NCBI GenBank assembly: GCA_019235415.1
Contig: JAFAKN010000538.1
Coordinates: 1-41,083, forward strand
Origin: Alphaproteobacteria bacterium
GTDB lineage: Bacteria; Pseudomonadota; Alphaproteobacteria; Reyranellales; Reyranellaceae
Length of the DNA: 41,083 nt
Reading direction: 5' to 3'
Below, one piece after another: positions 32,429-39,163 of the stretch. The notes below the pieces were generated by a model. The model saw nothing but the letters and a program-made list of their open reading frames with translations, was not told the DNA's origin and searched no databases. Each line of letters opens with the position of its first letter. Position 1 is the first letter of the stretch. The position numbers were made by a program, and so were the translations under genes.

Positions 32429-33013
32429 ATGTTCAACAGGAGATCTCTGTTAGCCGTTGCTCTTGCCGGCACGATGCTGAGCGGCGGCCAATCTTTTGCG
32501 CAACCGGACCAGGCGACCGTCGGCATCCAGACGACGACCCGCTACTCGCTCGAAGGGCGCATCGCGGCCGTCGACGTCAATGCCCGAACCGTGACGATCA
32601 CCTCGGCCGACGGCACCCAGCGCATGCTGAGCGTGAGCCCGATGGCCGCCAACATCTCGAGCACGAAGGTCGGCGACAACGTGGCGCTCGGCGTCGAGGA
32701 TACGCGCACCTTCGTGCTCTCCAGCCCCGGTGTGCGGACACCGAACCCGGGCAGCGCGAGTGCCGCGATCGCCGTGCAGTCCGGCAAGGACGTGGAGGGT
32801 GCCAGGGCTTCCCAGTCGATCGCCAACTGGGTCGTGGTGGCCGTCAACCCGGCCGCCAACACCATCACGCTGGTCAATCCCGGCGGCGGCGAAGTGCGCA
32901 CCTACGACGTGACCACGGATATCGGCCGTCAGCAGTTGCCGCGGGTGAAGCAAGGCGACAGCCTGACCGAGATCAACAGCCGCCTCGTCGTGGCATCGAT
33001 CACGCCCAGGTAA
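32429..33013 (+). CDS. Exported protein with two similar beta-rich units
   Basis: This 194-residue protein starts at ATG 32429 (GAGAGGAGAACC upstream). Residues 1-24 are a signal peptide ending SFA-QPD. The mature part contains two related units. The first is EGRIAAVDVNARTVTITSADG with VKVGDNVALGVE-like KVGDNVALG (about residues 43-95). The second is NWVVVAVNPAANTITLVNPGG with VKQGDSLTEI (about 135-190). Each is a small beta barrel pattern (xVxVNxxAxTITLxxxxG then KxGDxV), similar to the copper-binding CusF-like or OB-type periplasmic folds. No clear metal ligands are present. It is likely periplasmic. Confidence 0.75.
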   Translation: MFNRRSLLAVALAGTMLSGGQSFAQPDQATVGIQTTTRYSLEGRIAAVDVNARTVTITSADGTQRMLSVSPMAANISSTKVGDNVALGVEDTRTFVLSSPGVRTPNPGSASAAIAVQSGKDVEGARASQSIANWVVVAVNPAANTITLVNPGGGEVRTYDVTTDIGRQQLPRVKQGDSLTEINSRLVVASITPR

Positions 33014-33157
33014 GCTTCTCCCCGGACCGGGCGCTGGTGTCGTCCCGTGCCCGGCATTTCGGGCCGGGACCGCGCATGTAGTGCAGTTCGGGCCGATAAG
33101 AATAGAACACGGAGGTCCGGAGCCAGCGCACACCGGCTACGGCGATCAGCAAGCCTT

Positions 33158-33622
33158 TCATTTGCATTCTCCCGGCTGCACACGACCATCGATGATCGGG
33201 CCCTCGTCGTCGTACCAGCGGTACACGAGGTCGAAACCCTGCTCGACGTAGTGCCGGAAGTCGCCCTTGCAGACGTTGTCCAGCGTCGCGTAGTGGATGA
33301 TTTCCGGGTAACGGGTCGGATTGTCTCGGTAGAGCTTGCGCATCTCGCCGATGGTCTTGGGATCGCCCGCCAGCAGCATGTTCACGACCAGCGCGTTGCC
33401 CTCCCGGCTCAGGTACCGCTCCTTGGTGTTGAGCACGTGGTTGGCGATCTTGATGATCGTATCGAGATTCTCGACCTGATCCTTGCTGGGCGCGGCACGG
33501 GCGGCACCGGCGACCAACATTCCGGCCACGACGATGCTTGGCAGCAACCAATGCGGCCCCTTGGCACGCCCGGCGGCGGTGTGGCGCCGGAGAAGATCCG
33601 TCAACACGGAAAGTGCACCCAT
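33158..33622 (-). CDS. Exported or membrane-anchored protein of unknown function
   Basis: The ATG at 33622 has GGGAGG at six bases spacing. The 154-residue product has a long basic N-terminus (LLRRHTAAGRAKG) before a hydrophobic LLPSIVVAGMLVAGAARA (28-45) that reads as a signal peptide or anchor with AxA. The mature part is helical: DQVENLDTIIKIANHVLNT and LLAGDPKTIGEMRKLYRDNP, and ends with YRWYDDEGPIIDGRVQPGECK. Two Cys are present (DNVCKGDF and near the end). The family is not recognised. It converges on the 32429 gene with 144 bases between stops. Confidence 0.65.
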   Translation of the reverse strand: MGALSVLTDLLRRHTAAGRAKGPHWLLPSIVVAGMLVAGAARAAPSKDQVENLDTIIKIANHVLNTKERYLSREGNALVVNMLLAGDPKTIGEMRKLYRDNPTRYPEIIHYATLDNVCKGDFRHYVEQGFDLVYRWYDDEGPIIDGRVQPGECK

Positions 33623-34142
33623 TGGAGACCTCCCTTCAACGAAATGAACCTGCGGCCGCCTTGTTAGTACCGTGCGATGCGAGCCGGCGTGGCGTACCGC
33701 ACACAGCCGGCTGAAGGCCCGGAAGGGTCCGGGGCTGTGGCCGAATGGCAACACGGAAGCCCATTGCGGATGCCGTCAAGTGGTGTGCGGTGGTGAGGCC
33801 ACGACATGGCACCGATCGTCCCTGCCGCGGGTATCGTGTAGGGGCAGCGAACGGCATGGCCCGCCTTGGTGTCGAGCTTAGCCGGCTTCTCCCGAGGCGA
33901 GAGACGCTTTGCCTCGGTACCCGCTGCCCCTACCTGACGCTGCGACCACGTCCACTGAGGGACCGCAGCGCCATTTCAGTCGCAGCGCCGGGATGCCGCG
34001 GCGCATCGGAGTCGCACGGCAGGCTATGGGCGCAGGCTTTCGGGTGGCTCATGGCGACACCGCAGGTGCCTTGTGCGCTGGGCGGCTTCGTGGCCGCCGG
34101 GTTGAATATTTGTAATTGCAAATGTCCCGGCAGCGTCCGCAT
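33623..34142. other. 520-bp stretch without a gene, contains nested inverted repeat
   Basis: No frame here has a ribosome site plus protein-like composition. The main content is the structured element at 33838-33933 (listed separately). The region ends where similarity to the MFS gene begins (34143). It looks like accessory or mobile-element debris. Confidence 0.5.
33838..33933. other. Nested inverted repeats, possible structured RNA or element end
   Basis: The outer arms GTAGGGGCAGCG (33838-33849) and CGCTGCCCCTAC (33922-33933) form a perfect 12-bp pair. Inside, CCGAGGCGAG (33892-33901) and TTTGCCTCGG (33908-33917) form a hairpin with loop AGACGC, seven Watson-Crick pairs at the base plus wobbles. 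No coding frame explains the pairing. Confidence 0.45.
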
Positions 34143-34484
34143 TGCTGATGGCAGGCCCGATGGTGCAGGCGCTGGATGTTCGCGCGAGCTCGGCCAGCTT
34201 TCAGCCGCGGTCGGTGGTGTTCGGCATCGCCTATTGCGGCGTGATGCCGCTCTACGCCATCCTGGCACGCGACTTCTTCAGCGGGCGCATCCTCGGCACG
34301 GTGTTTGGCGCCATTGCCGCGCTCGCCGACCTCGGTATGGCGCTGGGTCCCTGGGCCAGCGGCCTGGTGTACGACGCCCAGGCGAGCTGCGCGTGGCTCT
34401 TTCGCCGTCGGGCTGGCCGCCGTCGCGGTGGCGCTGGCGTTCAAGTCGCGACCGGCAGTGTCGCAGCTCGCGGCGGCTGAGTGA
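34143..34484 (+). pseudogene. MFS transporter 3' fragment with frameshifts (copy of 28737-30041)
   Basis: The plus strand reads GPMVQAL, then VVFGIAYCGVMPLYAILARDFF and LGTVFGAIAALADLGMALGPWASGLVYDAQAS, nearly identical to the last third of the intact MFS protein at 28737-30041. The frame is broken at least twice: by a deletion before PRSVVFG and by an 11-bp loss after AWLF. After that loss the true frame resumes as FAVGLAAVAVALAFK and ends at the stop at 34482-34484. It has no start region, so it is a decayed partial duplicate. Confidence 0.85.
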
Positions 34485-34658
34485 GCGCAAGTCCCTTGAG
34501 GGCCGTCGTTCGCAGGTCGCCTCCTACAGGACTTATGCAGTGTGATCGTTCGCGCGCTTGCCGATGGATTTGGTGTTTTCGGCCGTGGCGCCTTGAGTCG
34601 ATGCGACGACCGAGCGTTGCCTTCACCCCGACAGATTGGCGTGAAGCCCAGATTGGGA

Positions 34659-34701
34659 TTGTAAGGTATCACTTGACAATCTGTAAGATATCGCCTTACA
34701 A
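34659..34701 (+). promoter_or_regulatory. higBA promoter with direct and inverted operator repeats
   Basis: Direct repeats TGTAAGGTATC (34660-34670) and TGTAAGATATC (34682-34692) start 22 bp apart. An inverted pair TTGTAAGG (34659-34666) and CCTTACAA (34694-34701) encloses them. A consensus -35 TTGACA lies at 34673-34678; 17 bases later TTACAA is the possible -10, overlapping the right arm. The toxin GTG follows at 34711. Autorepression by HigA is expected. Confidence 0.65.
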
Positions 34702-34710
34702 CGCCGCCGC

Positions 34711-34989
34711 GTGATCCGGTCGTTCATAAACAAGGGTCTGGAACGCTTCTTCGGGACCGGAGACGGACGCCGGCTTAGCGTGCAGAACACCAAACGTCTC
34801 GCCAACATTTTGCGGGCGCTCGACGACGCATCACGCCCCGAGGACATGAATCTGCCTGGCTTTCGGTTTCATGCGCTCGTCGGCCGCGACAAAGGGCGCT
34901 ATGCCGTCAACGCGAGCGGAAACTGGCGAATCACGTTCGGCTGGCTGGAGGGCGATGCGATCGACGTCGACTTGGAAGATTATCATTGA
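34711..34989 (+). CDS. higB: HigB-type toxin (RelE/ParE superfamily)
   Basis: This 92-residue protein starts at GTG 34711. It has the HigB layout: MIRSFINKGLERFF, then DASRPEDMNLPGFRFHALVGRDKGRYAVNASGNWRITFGW with the conserved PGxRxHxLxGxxxGxxxVxVxGNWRxxF phrase, then DAIDVDLEDYH at the end. These toxins are ribosome-dependent mRNA endonucleases. It lies ten bases upstream of the HigA antitoxin gene in toxin-first order, as usual for hig modules. The codon usage is less GC-rich at third positions than that of the neighbours, consistent with transfer. The module sits between two decayed MFS fragments. Confidence 0.95.
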   Translation: MIRSFINKGLERFFGTGDGRRLSVQNTKRLANILRALDDASRPEDMNLPGFRFHALVGRDKGRYAVNASGNWRITFGWLEGDAIDVDLEDYH

Positions 34990-34999
34990 GGAGTGTTCG

Positions 35000-35311
35000 A
35001 TGGCCAAGAAGAACCCGAAGCGCGGCTTGCCGCCTATGCATCCCGGCGAGTTGCTGCGCGAAGAGATCGTGCCCGCGCTGGGTCGACCCAAGGCGGAGAT
35101 CGCAAGGCTGCTTGGCGTGTCGCGTCAGACGCTCTATGACATCCTCGAGGAAAGGCAGCCGGTGACGCCGACGATGGCATTGCGTATCGGTAAGCTGTGC
35201 GGCAATGGTCCCGACCTGTGGCTCAATCTGCAGAAGCGTTACGATTTGCGACGCGCTGAGCAGGAGCTCGGGGAGAGGATCAAGGCTATTCCTACGTTGA
35301 ACGCGGTGTGA
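35000..35311 (+). CDS. higA: HigA family antitoxin (XRE-type)
   Basis: The protein of 103 residues starts at ATG 35000 with TGAGGAG upstream. It begins MAKKNPKRGLPPMHPGELLREEIVPALG, the standard HigA opening (HPGExLxEExxP). The helix-turn-helix follows (AEIARLLGVSRQTLYDILE at about 33-51) and then TPTMALRIGKLCGNGPDLWLNLQKRYDL. It neutralises HigB and should bind the repeat operator at 34659-34701. The stop TGA at 35309 abuts the second MFS remnant, which begins within the next bases. Confidence 0.95.
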   Translation: MAKKNPKRGLPPMHPGELLREEIVPALGRPKAEIARLLGVSRQTLYDILEERQPVTPTMALRIGKLCGNGPDLWLNLQKRYDLRRAEQELGERIKAIPTLNAV

Positions 35312-35313
35312 TC

Positions 35314-35388
35314 CGGCTGGCCGCCGTCGCAGTGGCGCTGGCGTTCAAGCCCCGGCCAGTCGCACGGCAATTCGCTGTCGCCGACTGA
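35314..35388 (+). pseudogene. Second MFS 3' remnant (last ~24 codons)
   Basis: Directly after the HigA stop the sequence reads LAAVAVALAFKPRPVARQFAVAD then TGA. This aligns with the C-terminal LAAVAVALAFKPRVAVAQFAAVG of the intact MFS protein, and with LAAVAVALAFKSRPAVSQLAAAE in the first fragment. The HigBA module is therefore framed by two copies of the same gene end. Confidence 0.8.
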
Positions 35389-35552
35389 TCGCACAACAAC
35401 CGATCTCACACAGGCGGCTTCACGGGCGATGCCGCCCGCGGAGGTCTTGACGCGGCCCCTTGTGGTAGCGCGTGACCGGCATCGCTGCCATTGCACGAGG
35501 CGTCTTCGAGGCCCATATGCTTCACATCCATCGTGCGCGTCGAAGCGGCGCC

Positions 35553-35578
35553 AGACCGTCCAATCAGACCGTCCAATC
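35553..35578. repeat. Perfect 13-bp tandem repeat AGACCGTCCAATC x2
   Basis: Two adjacent identical 13-mers are followed by GG. The 12-mer CCGTCCAATCGG of the second copy recurs at 37572-37583, upstream of another small orphan gene. It lies 54 bases upstream of the ATG at 35632, so an operator role is possible. Confidence 0.6.
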
Positions 35579-35631
35579 GGAGAACGAGCGCGCATGACGC
35601 CGCCCGCACCTGCCTTCGCTCCCATGTCCCG

Positions 35632-35949
35632 ATGAGGGGACCGATTCGCTATCTCGGCGTGATGCGCGGGGAGGGCCACCTTGCCTGCGGCGGCGAGCCG
35701 ATCGGCCGCGCTGCGTACGAAATCGACGGTTTTCAGACGCGTGGCGGCGACGTCGTGGGCTCGGGCGAGATTCGCATGGATGCCTGGGAGCTCCACAGGG
35801 CGCTCGGCCGCAAGGAGCTGAGCCTCACAACCGACGAGGGCCGCGTGCTCGAAGTGCGGTTCTCGTCAAGGCGCAGTGACGGCCGCACGACGGCAGCACA
35901 TGCCGATATCGGTGGCGATCTCCCGCCGGTCGAGCAATGGACCCGTTGA
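35632..35949 (+). CDS. Small soluble hypothetical protein
   Basis: This 105-residue protein begins at ATG 35632 (MRGPIRYLGVMRGEGHLACGG). The ATG overlaps the stop of a 13-codon frame (35594-35635, MTPPAPAFAPMSR), which may be a leader. The body is beta-rich: RAAYEIDGFQTRGGDVVGSGEIRMD, then ALGRKELSLTTDEGRVLEVRF. A four-strand sheet is likely, with a disordered C-terminus. No membrane segment is visible. I do not recognise a family. A perfect 13-bp tandem repeat lies 54 bases upstream. Confidence 0.55.
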   Translation: MRGPIRYLGVMRGEGHLACGGEPIGRAAYEIDGFQTRGGDVVGSGEIRMDAWELHRALGRKELSLTTDEGRVLEVRFSSRRSDGRTTAAHADIGGDLPPVEQWTR

Positions 35950-36087
35950 CGCCCAGAAGTGGCAGGCGCGCGGGTTGGACTCGCTCCCGCCCGGCCTGTA
36001 CCATCGGCTCACCGTCGCCCACGAATCACCGGCTTGCGATGGCTGAGAGGTGCGTGCACTCCCGCCCGTTTCCCGCGAGGTGCACGG

Positions 36088-36177
36088 ATGCGCAGCTGGC
36101 TCACACGGCCCGTTCTGTTCCCGCTTTTCCTTGTGCTGTCGATCTTCGGCTACGCGCTGGTGCGCACGCCCGGCTGA
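36088..36177 (+). CDS. 29-residue single-TM small protein
   Basis: The ATG at 36088 has GAGGTG six bases upstream and encodes MRSWLTRPVLFPLFLVLSIF plus a nine-residue tail. A basic N-terminus is followed by one membrane helix, and the frame ends at TGA 36177, 19 bases before the next gene. The good ribosome site and spacing suggest a real small membrane protein and the first gene of the 36.1-36.6 kb run. Confidence 0.5.
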   Translation: MRSWLTRPVLFPLFLVLSIFGYALVRTPG

Positions 36178-36196
36178 CCGCGGAGGAGGTGCTCGA

Positions 36197-36394
36197 ATGC
36201 GCTCCGATATCGCCCTGACGCGCGACCAGAAGATCCGCGATGAGCTGCTGCTGCAGCGCCGGCTGAGCCGGTCACGCCGCGCGGCGTCGACTCTGCTGCC
36301 GGCCGTGCAGCGCACCGGGTTGAAGGCGAAGACCGGTCGGCCGGACCTTCGCCTCGTCGCCGGCGCCGATGCTCACCGACGGAAGAGGACGTGA
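36197..36394 (+). CDS. Small basic protein
   Basis: This 65-residue protein starts at ATG 36197 with GGAGGAGGTG at about six bases. It is strongly basic (RDQKIRDELLLQRRLSRSRRA; DAHRRKRT at the end), without Cys or a membrane segment, and is probably helical and able to bind nucleic acid. Its TGA overlaps the ATG of the next gene by one base (TGATG). The family is not recognised. Confidence 0.55.
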   Translation: MRSDIALTRDQKIRDELLLQRRLSRSRRAASTLLPAVQRTGLKAKTGRPDLRLVAGADAHRRKRT

Positions 36395-36606
36395 TGGAAA
36401 AACCGCTGACCAAGGACAACCTGTTGAGGCAGGCGGACGGACTGCGCGACCTCGCGCGCCGCGCCAGGCGCTTGGTCGAATCCCTCACCACCGAGTCCGA
36501 CCAGCGCCGGCTCGAGCGTCACATCGAGGAGCTGGAGGACAGCGCCTTGCGCCTCGAGCAGCGGGCGGTGGAGGCGAAGGCCGCCGGCGGTTCGTTTGCC
36601 GACTGA
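36394..36606 (+). CDS. Small coiled-coil hypothetical protein
   Basis: The 70-residue product starts at ATG 36394 (MEKPLTKDNLLRQADGLRDLARRARRLV) and is nearly all charged helix (LERHIEELEDSALRLEQRAVE), so a dimeric coiled coil is likely. It is translationally coupled to the upstream basic protein through TGATG. It ends 124 bases before the cold-shock gene, with a triple repeat in between. Function is unknown. Confidence 0.6.
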   Translation: MEKPLTKDNLLRQADGLRDLARRARRLVESLTTESDQRRLERHIEELEDSALRLEQRAVEAKAAGGSFAD

Positions 36607-36664
36607 TGCCATGCCTGTCCTTGCAAATCGACTCGCCCGGCGCCTCGCAAGACGCGCCGGGCCA

Positions 36665-36711
36665 GCGCAATTCCCAACACGAATCCGGGCACAATTCCCG
36701 GCACAATTCCC
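36665..36711 (+). promoter_or_regulatory. Three GCRCAATTCCC repeats upstream of the cold-shock gene
   Basis: GCGCAATTCCC (36665-36675), GCACAATTCCC (36689-36699) and GCACAATTCCC (36701-36711) have start spacings of 24 and 12 bases. The last copy ends 18 bases before the csp ATG at 36730, overlapping the expected 5' UTR. Possible roles are a DNA operator or an RNA element affecting translation. Confidence 0.5.
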
Positions 36712-36729
36712 AGTGTGAAAGGATCTCCG

Positions 36730-36939
36730 ATGCGCGGAACCGTCAAGTGGTTCAACAGCCAAAAGGGCTTTGGCTTCATCCAGCCTGACGGCGGCGGCAA
36801 GGACGCCTTCGTCCACATCAGCGCCGTCGAGCGCGCCGGCCTCGGCAGCCTCAACGAAGGCCAGAAGATCGAGTTCGAGCTCGTGACCGACCGGCGCAAC
36901 GGCAAGTCGTCCGCAGAGAATCTGCGCAGGGTCGACTGA
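36730..36939 (+). CDS. Cold-shock protein (CspA family)
   Basis: This 69-residue single cold-shock domain has both RNA-binding motifs: RNP1 KGFGFI (about 12-17) and RNP2 AFVHI (about 26-30). It starts at ATG 36730 (MRGTVKWFN), with AAAGGA about seven bases upstream; a GTG at 36715 is less likely. It binds single-stranded nucleic acid and acts as an RNA chaperone. It is preceded by three repeats of GCRCAATTCCC and followed by a hairpin that may end its transcript. Confidence 0.96.
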   Translation: MRGTVKWFNSQKGFGFIQPDGGGKDAFVHISAVERAGLGSLNEGQKIEFELVTDRRNGKSSAENLRRVD

Positions 36940-36945
36940 CGTTTC

Positions 36946-36967
36946 GGGCCGCCGCCGACGGCGGTCC
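36946..36967 (+). terminator. Hairpin after the cold-shock gene
   Basis: GGGCCGCCG pairs with CGGCGGTCC (one G-T pair) over the tetraloop CCGA, seven bases after the csp stop. No T-run follows (AAATCCTTTC), so this may be only a weak or factor-assisted terminator. Confidence 0.45.
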
Positions 36968-37061
36968 AAATCCTTTCAGGATAGGCGCCCGCGGTCGCAA
37001 AAGGCTTGCTCGCCCAATGCCTCGACGAGGACGCCTCGGCGAGACGGGCCCCCTTGCCTGT

Positions 37062-37466
37062 TCAATGAAGCGTCTTGTCGCCTGTCTTTGGCGCGGCAAG
37101 TCTGACGTCGGCGAGGTCTGGCGCCACGTCCTTGATGTCATCGAAGAAGACGGCGAAGTAGCGCGGCAGAAGGGCCTTCACCTCGTCGCCGATCGTCATG
37201 TCGTCGTTCTGCGGCAGCAGGGTGAGCGCCGTCGCTTGCCGGAACCACAGCACGGCCTCTTCCGGCGCATCCGGGCCGTCGCGAACGACGAGCCATCCCA
37301 GGTGCGAAGCGTCGTGCGCCCGTTGTGCCCGGGCGATCGATTTATGCCGCGGGTCGGCGAGAGAGAAGCCCAAGGTCGCGGTGTGACCCGAAGCCAGCTT
37401 GACCTCGTATTGCCGCCACGCCAGCGAACCTGGCGGACGGCGTCTGTCGCCTTCATGGCGTGGCAT
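37062..37466 (-). CDS. Hypothetical protein
   Basis: The 134-residue protein has ATG 37466 as start. Composition improves from residue 18 onward: YEVKLASGHTATLGFSLADP, HLGWLVVRDGPDAPEEAVLWF, and RYFAVFFDDIKDVAPDLADV. It looks like a soluble alpha/beta protein. The first 17 residues (MPRHEGDRRRPPGSLAW) are Arg/Pro-rich and may not be part of it. I do not recognise a family. It converges with the csp gene with 122 bases between stops. Confidence 0.5.
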   Translation of the reverse strand: MPRHEGDRRRPPGSLAWRQYEVKLASGHTATLGFSLADPRHKSIARAQRAHDASHLGWLVVRDGPDAPEEAVLWFRQATALTLLPQNDDMTIGDEVKALLPRYFAVFFDDIKDVAPDLADVRLAAPKTGDKTLH

Positions 37467-37730
37467 CGCGACGACCTTTCACGACTATCGGCGGAGATGG
37501 GCGGAGAACGAGCCGAGGGCGTCGCGTGCGTCTCGGCGGTGGCGCGGCCGGTCTACGCCTTCCCGAGAGGGCCGTCCAATCGGCAATGAAGTCAGCGGCG
37601 CCTCGAGGACCGTCGCAAGAGATCGCTCGCCGTGCGCGCGAGACACACGCCGGCTTCGCGTTGTCGTGACGAGGTGCTACCAGCGATCGTGATGCGGCAA
37701 GGGACGCTGGTAGCGGAAGGAGTCTGGAAC

Positions 37731-37979
37731 ATGACCGACAGAAGCTTCGACGACGTCCGCGATGGAGTGGGGCTAGCCGCTTATCTGATCCTGCTGGAAT
37801 TGCTGGCGCTGCTCGAGGGCATGGGCGTGGCCCCGCAGTCCATCACCACCGTCGTGTCGCGCGCCCGCCAGGTCGCCGAGCACGAGAACGATCGACAGGC
37901 CTCGCCCGTCTTCGAGGTTGCCCGGCAGCTCCTGCGCGGCCTGGAAAGCGGCCGGACGAACCCGGCTCCCGGCCGGTGA
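37731..37979 (+). CDS. Small helical hypothetical protein
   Basis: This 82-residue protein starts at ATG 37731, with GGAAGGAG nine bases upstream. It is acidic at the start (MTDRSFDDVRDGVGL), then has a hydrophobic amphipathic helix (AAYLILLELLALLEGMG), then TTVVSRARQVAEHEND and VARQLLRGLESGR. A small all-helix fold is likely. No membrane insertion is expected, since the hydrophobic stretch contains two Glu. The repeat at 37986 starts seven bases after the stop. Confidence 0.55.
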   Translation: MTDRSFDDVRDGVGLAAYLILLELLALLEGMGVAPQSITTVVSRARQVAEHENDRQASPVFEVARQLLRGLESGRTNPAPGR

Positions 37980-37985
37980 GGAGCA

Positions 37986-38087
37986 ATCATCCCGACCGGA
38001 GCTCCTCGACTTCGCTCGGGACAGGCTACGCGAGGCGTAGTGGAGGGACAGAAACGTGAAGGTCCCTCCGCGACGTGCTCGGTCCGG
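37986..38087. repeat. Intergenic palindromic repeat, copy 6 (degenerate)
   Basis: The left arm ATCATCCCGACCGGAG and the inner arms GTGGAGGGAC / GGTCCCTCCGCG match the family, but the right outer arm is degenerate (GCTCGGTCC). An extra internal CGCTCGGGA suggests two overlapped copies. It supplies the last ~20 codons and the stop of the desaturase gene. Confidence 0.75.
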
Positions 38088-39144
38088 CGGCTGAGAGACC
38101 TGCCGCCTTCGCCACGACGGCGTCCCGTATGGCGCCACAGCCGCCGGTCGATTGCCCGGTGCCCGAATCGCCGGCGTCGCGAAAGCGCACGAGCCGGCCG
38201 CGCTCCTCGTCCCACAACGTAAGAACGATCGCCGCCAAGCCGCCGCGCACGCTGAGCGGCGGCACCGCGTTGAGCGCACCGACCGCGTCGTGCGCGCTGC
38301 GTAGCCGGTAGTTGGGGACCCGCGGGTCGAGATGATGGATGTGATGGTAGCCGATGTTGCCGGTGAGCCAATGCAGGCTACGCGGCAGGCGGAGCCAGGA
38401 AGAGCCGGCGAGCGATGCCTCCACGAAGCGCCAGTCGTCGCCCGTTGCCCAGCGCGCCGTCTCGAAGCGGTGCTGCAGCGCAAACAGCCAGACTCCCAGG
38501 ATCGAGGCGACGATCATCACCGGCAGATGCACGAGGAGCACCGGTTGCCAGCCGAGCAGGAGCACGAGTCCGGCGAACAGCGATACCAGCGCGGCGTTGG
38601 TGAAGTGGACCGAACGACGCTCGGCGGCCCAGGCGCGCGGCGTGTCGAACGGCACGCGATAGAGCAGCAGGAAGATGAATGGCGGCAGCAGCAGATGGGC
38701 AATCGCCGGATGGCGGGCCAGCCGATAGATCAGGCGTCGCCGGCGCGGCAGCGCCCGGTATTCGCGCACCGTCAGGCATGCCGAGTAGATGTCCGCGCCG
38801 CCCTGGCGGCGGTCGAGGTCGTTCCAGCGCGCGTGATGCTGCGCGTGCTGGCGCGCCCAGTTTCGGTACGGCGTGAAGGTGCAGAGGCTGCACAGCCACC
38901 CGACGATGCGGTTCGCGCGGCGCGAGCTGAAGAACGAGCCGTGGCCGCAATCGTGCTGGATGACGAACACGCGCAGCAGCAACGCGCCGGTAGGAACGGC
39001 GAGCGCCAGGGCAAGCCAGGAACACCTGGGCATCAGCAGGTACATCACGGCGCATCCGACGAGGAACGGGCCGAACGCCGTGAAGAGCTGGCCGACGCTG
39101 CGCCATGGCTGAGGCCGTGCGAACGCCGCCGCGGCGCGCCGCAT
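38026..39144 (-). CDS. Fatty-acid desaturase (membrane di-iron), C-terminus read through a repeat
   Basis: This 372-residue integral membrane desaturase carries the three His boxes HDCGH (64-68), HAQHH (100-104) and HHIHH (267-271), which bind the di-iron centre. It has pairs of membrane helices at about 22-62 and 148-222. It introduces double bonds in acyl chains of membrane lipids, with electrons from ferredoxin or a similar donor. The last ~20 residues (STSRRDLHVSVPPLRLA) are encoded within the palindromic repeat at 37986-38087, so the native end was probably lost when the repeat inserted. The start is drawn at ATG 39144, which lacks a clear ribosome site. The upstream frame (VTIKIHDAAADAA) is protein-like, so the true start may be further upstream. 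Confidence 0.93.
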   Translation of the reverse strand: MRRAAAAFARPQPWRSVGQLFTAFGPFLVGCAVMYLLMPRCSWLALALAVPTGALLLRVFVIQHDCGHGSFFSSRRANRIVGWLCSLCTFTPYRNWARQHAQHHARWNDLDRRQGGADIYSACLTVREYRALPRRRRLIYRLARHPAIAHLLLPPFIFLLLYRVPFDTPRAWAAERRSVHFTNAALVSLFAGLVLLLGWQPVLLVHLPVMIVASILGVWLFALQHRFETARWATGDDWRFVEASLAGSSWLRLPRSLHWLTGNIGYHHIHHLDPRVPNYRLRSAHDAVGALNAVPPLSVRGGLAAIVLTLWDEERGRLVRFRDAGDSGTGQSTGGCGAIRDAVVAKAAGLSAAGPSTSRRDLHVSVPPLRLA

Positions 39145-39163
39145 GGCCGCGTCGGCAGCAGCG

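Noticed and set aside
33000-33161. Minus-strand 53-codon frame (MKGLLIAVAGVRWLR...) overlapping the stop of the 33158 gene by ATGA
   Set aside because: Only the first 12 residues look protein-like, the rest is Arg/Ser-rich and overlaps the convergent gene; kept as a possibility only.
33730-33770. GTGGCCGAATGGCAACACGG, resembling the D-arm of a Ser/Leu tRNA
   Set aside because: No acceptor stem, anticodon arm or T-arm can be formed around it.
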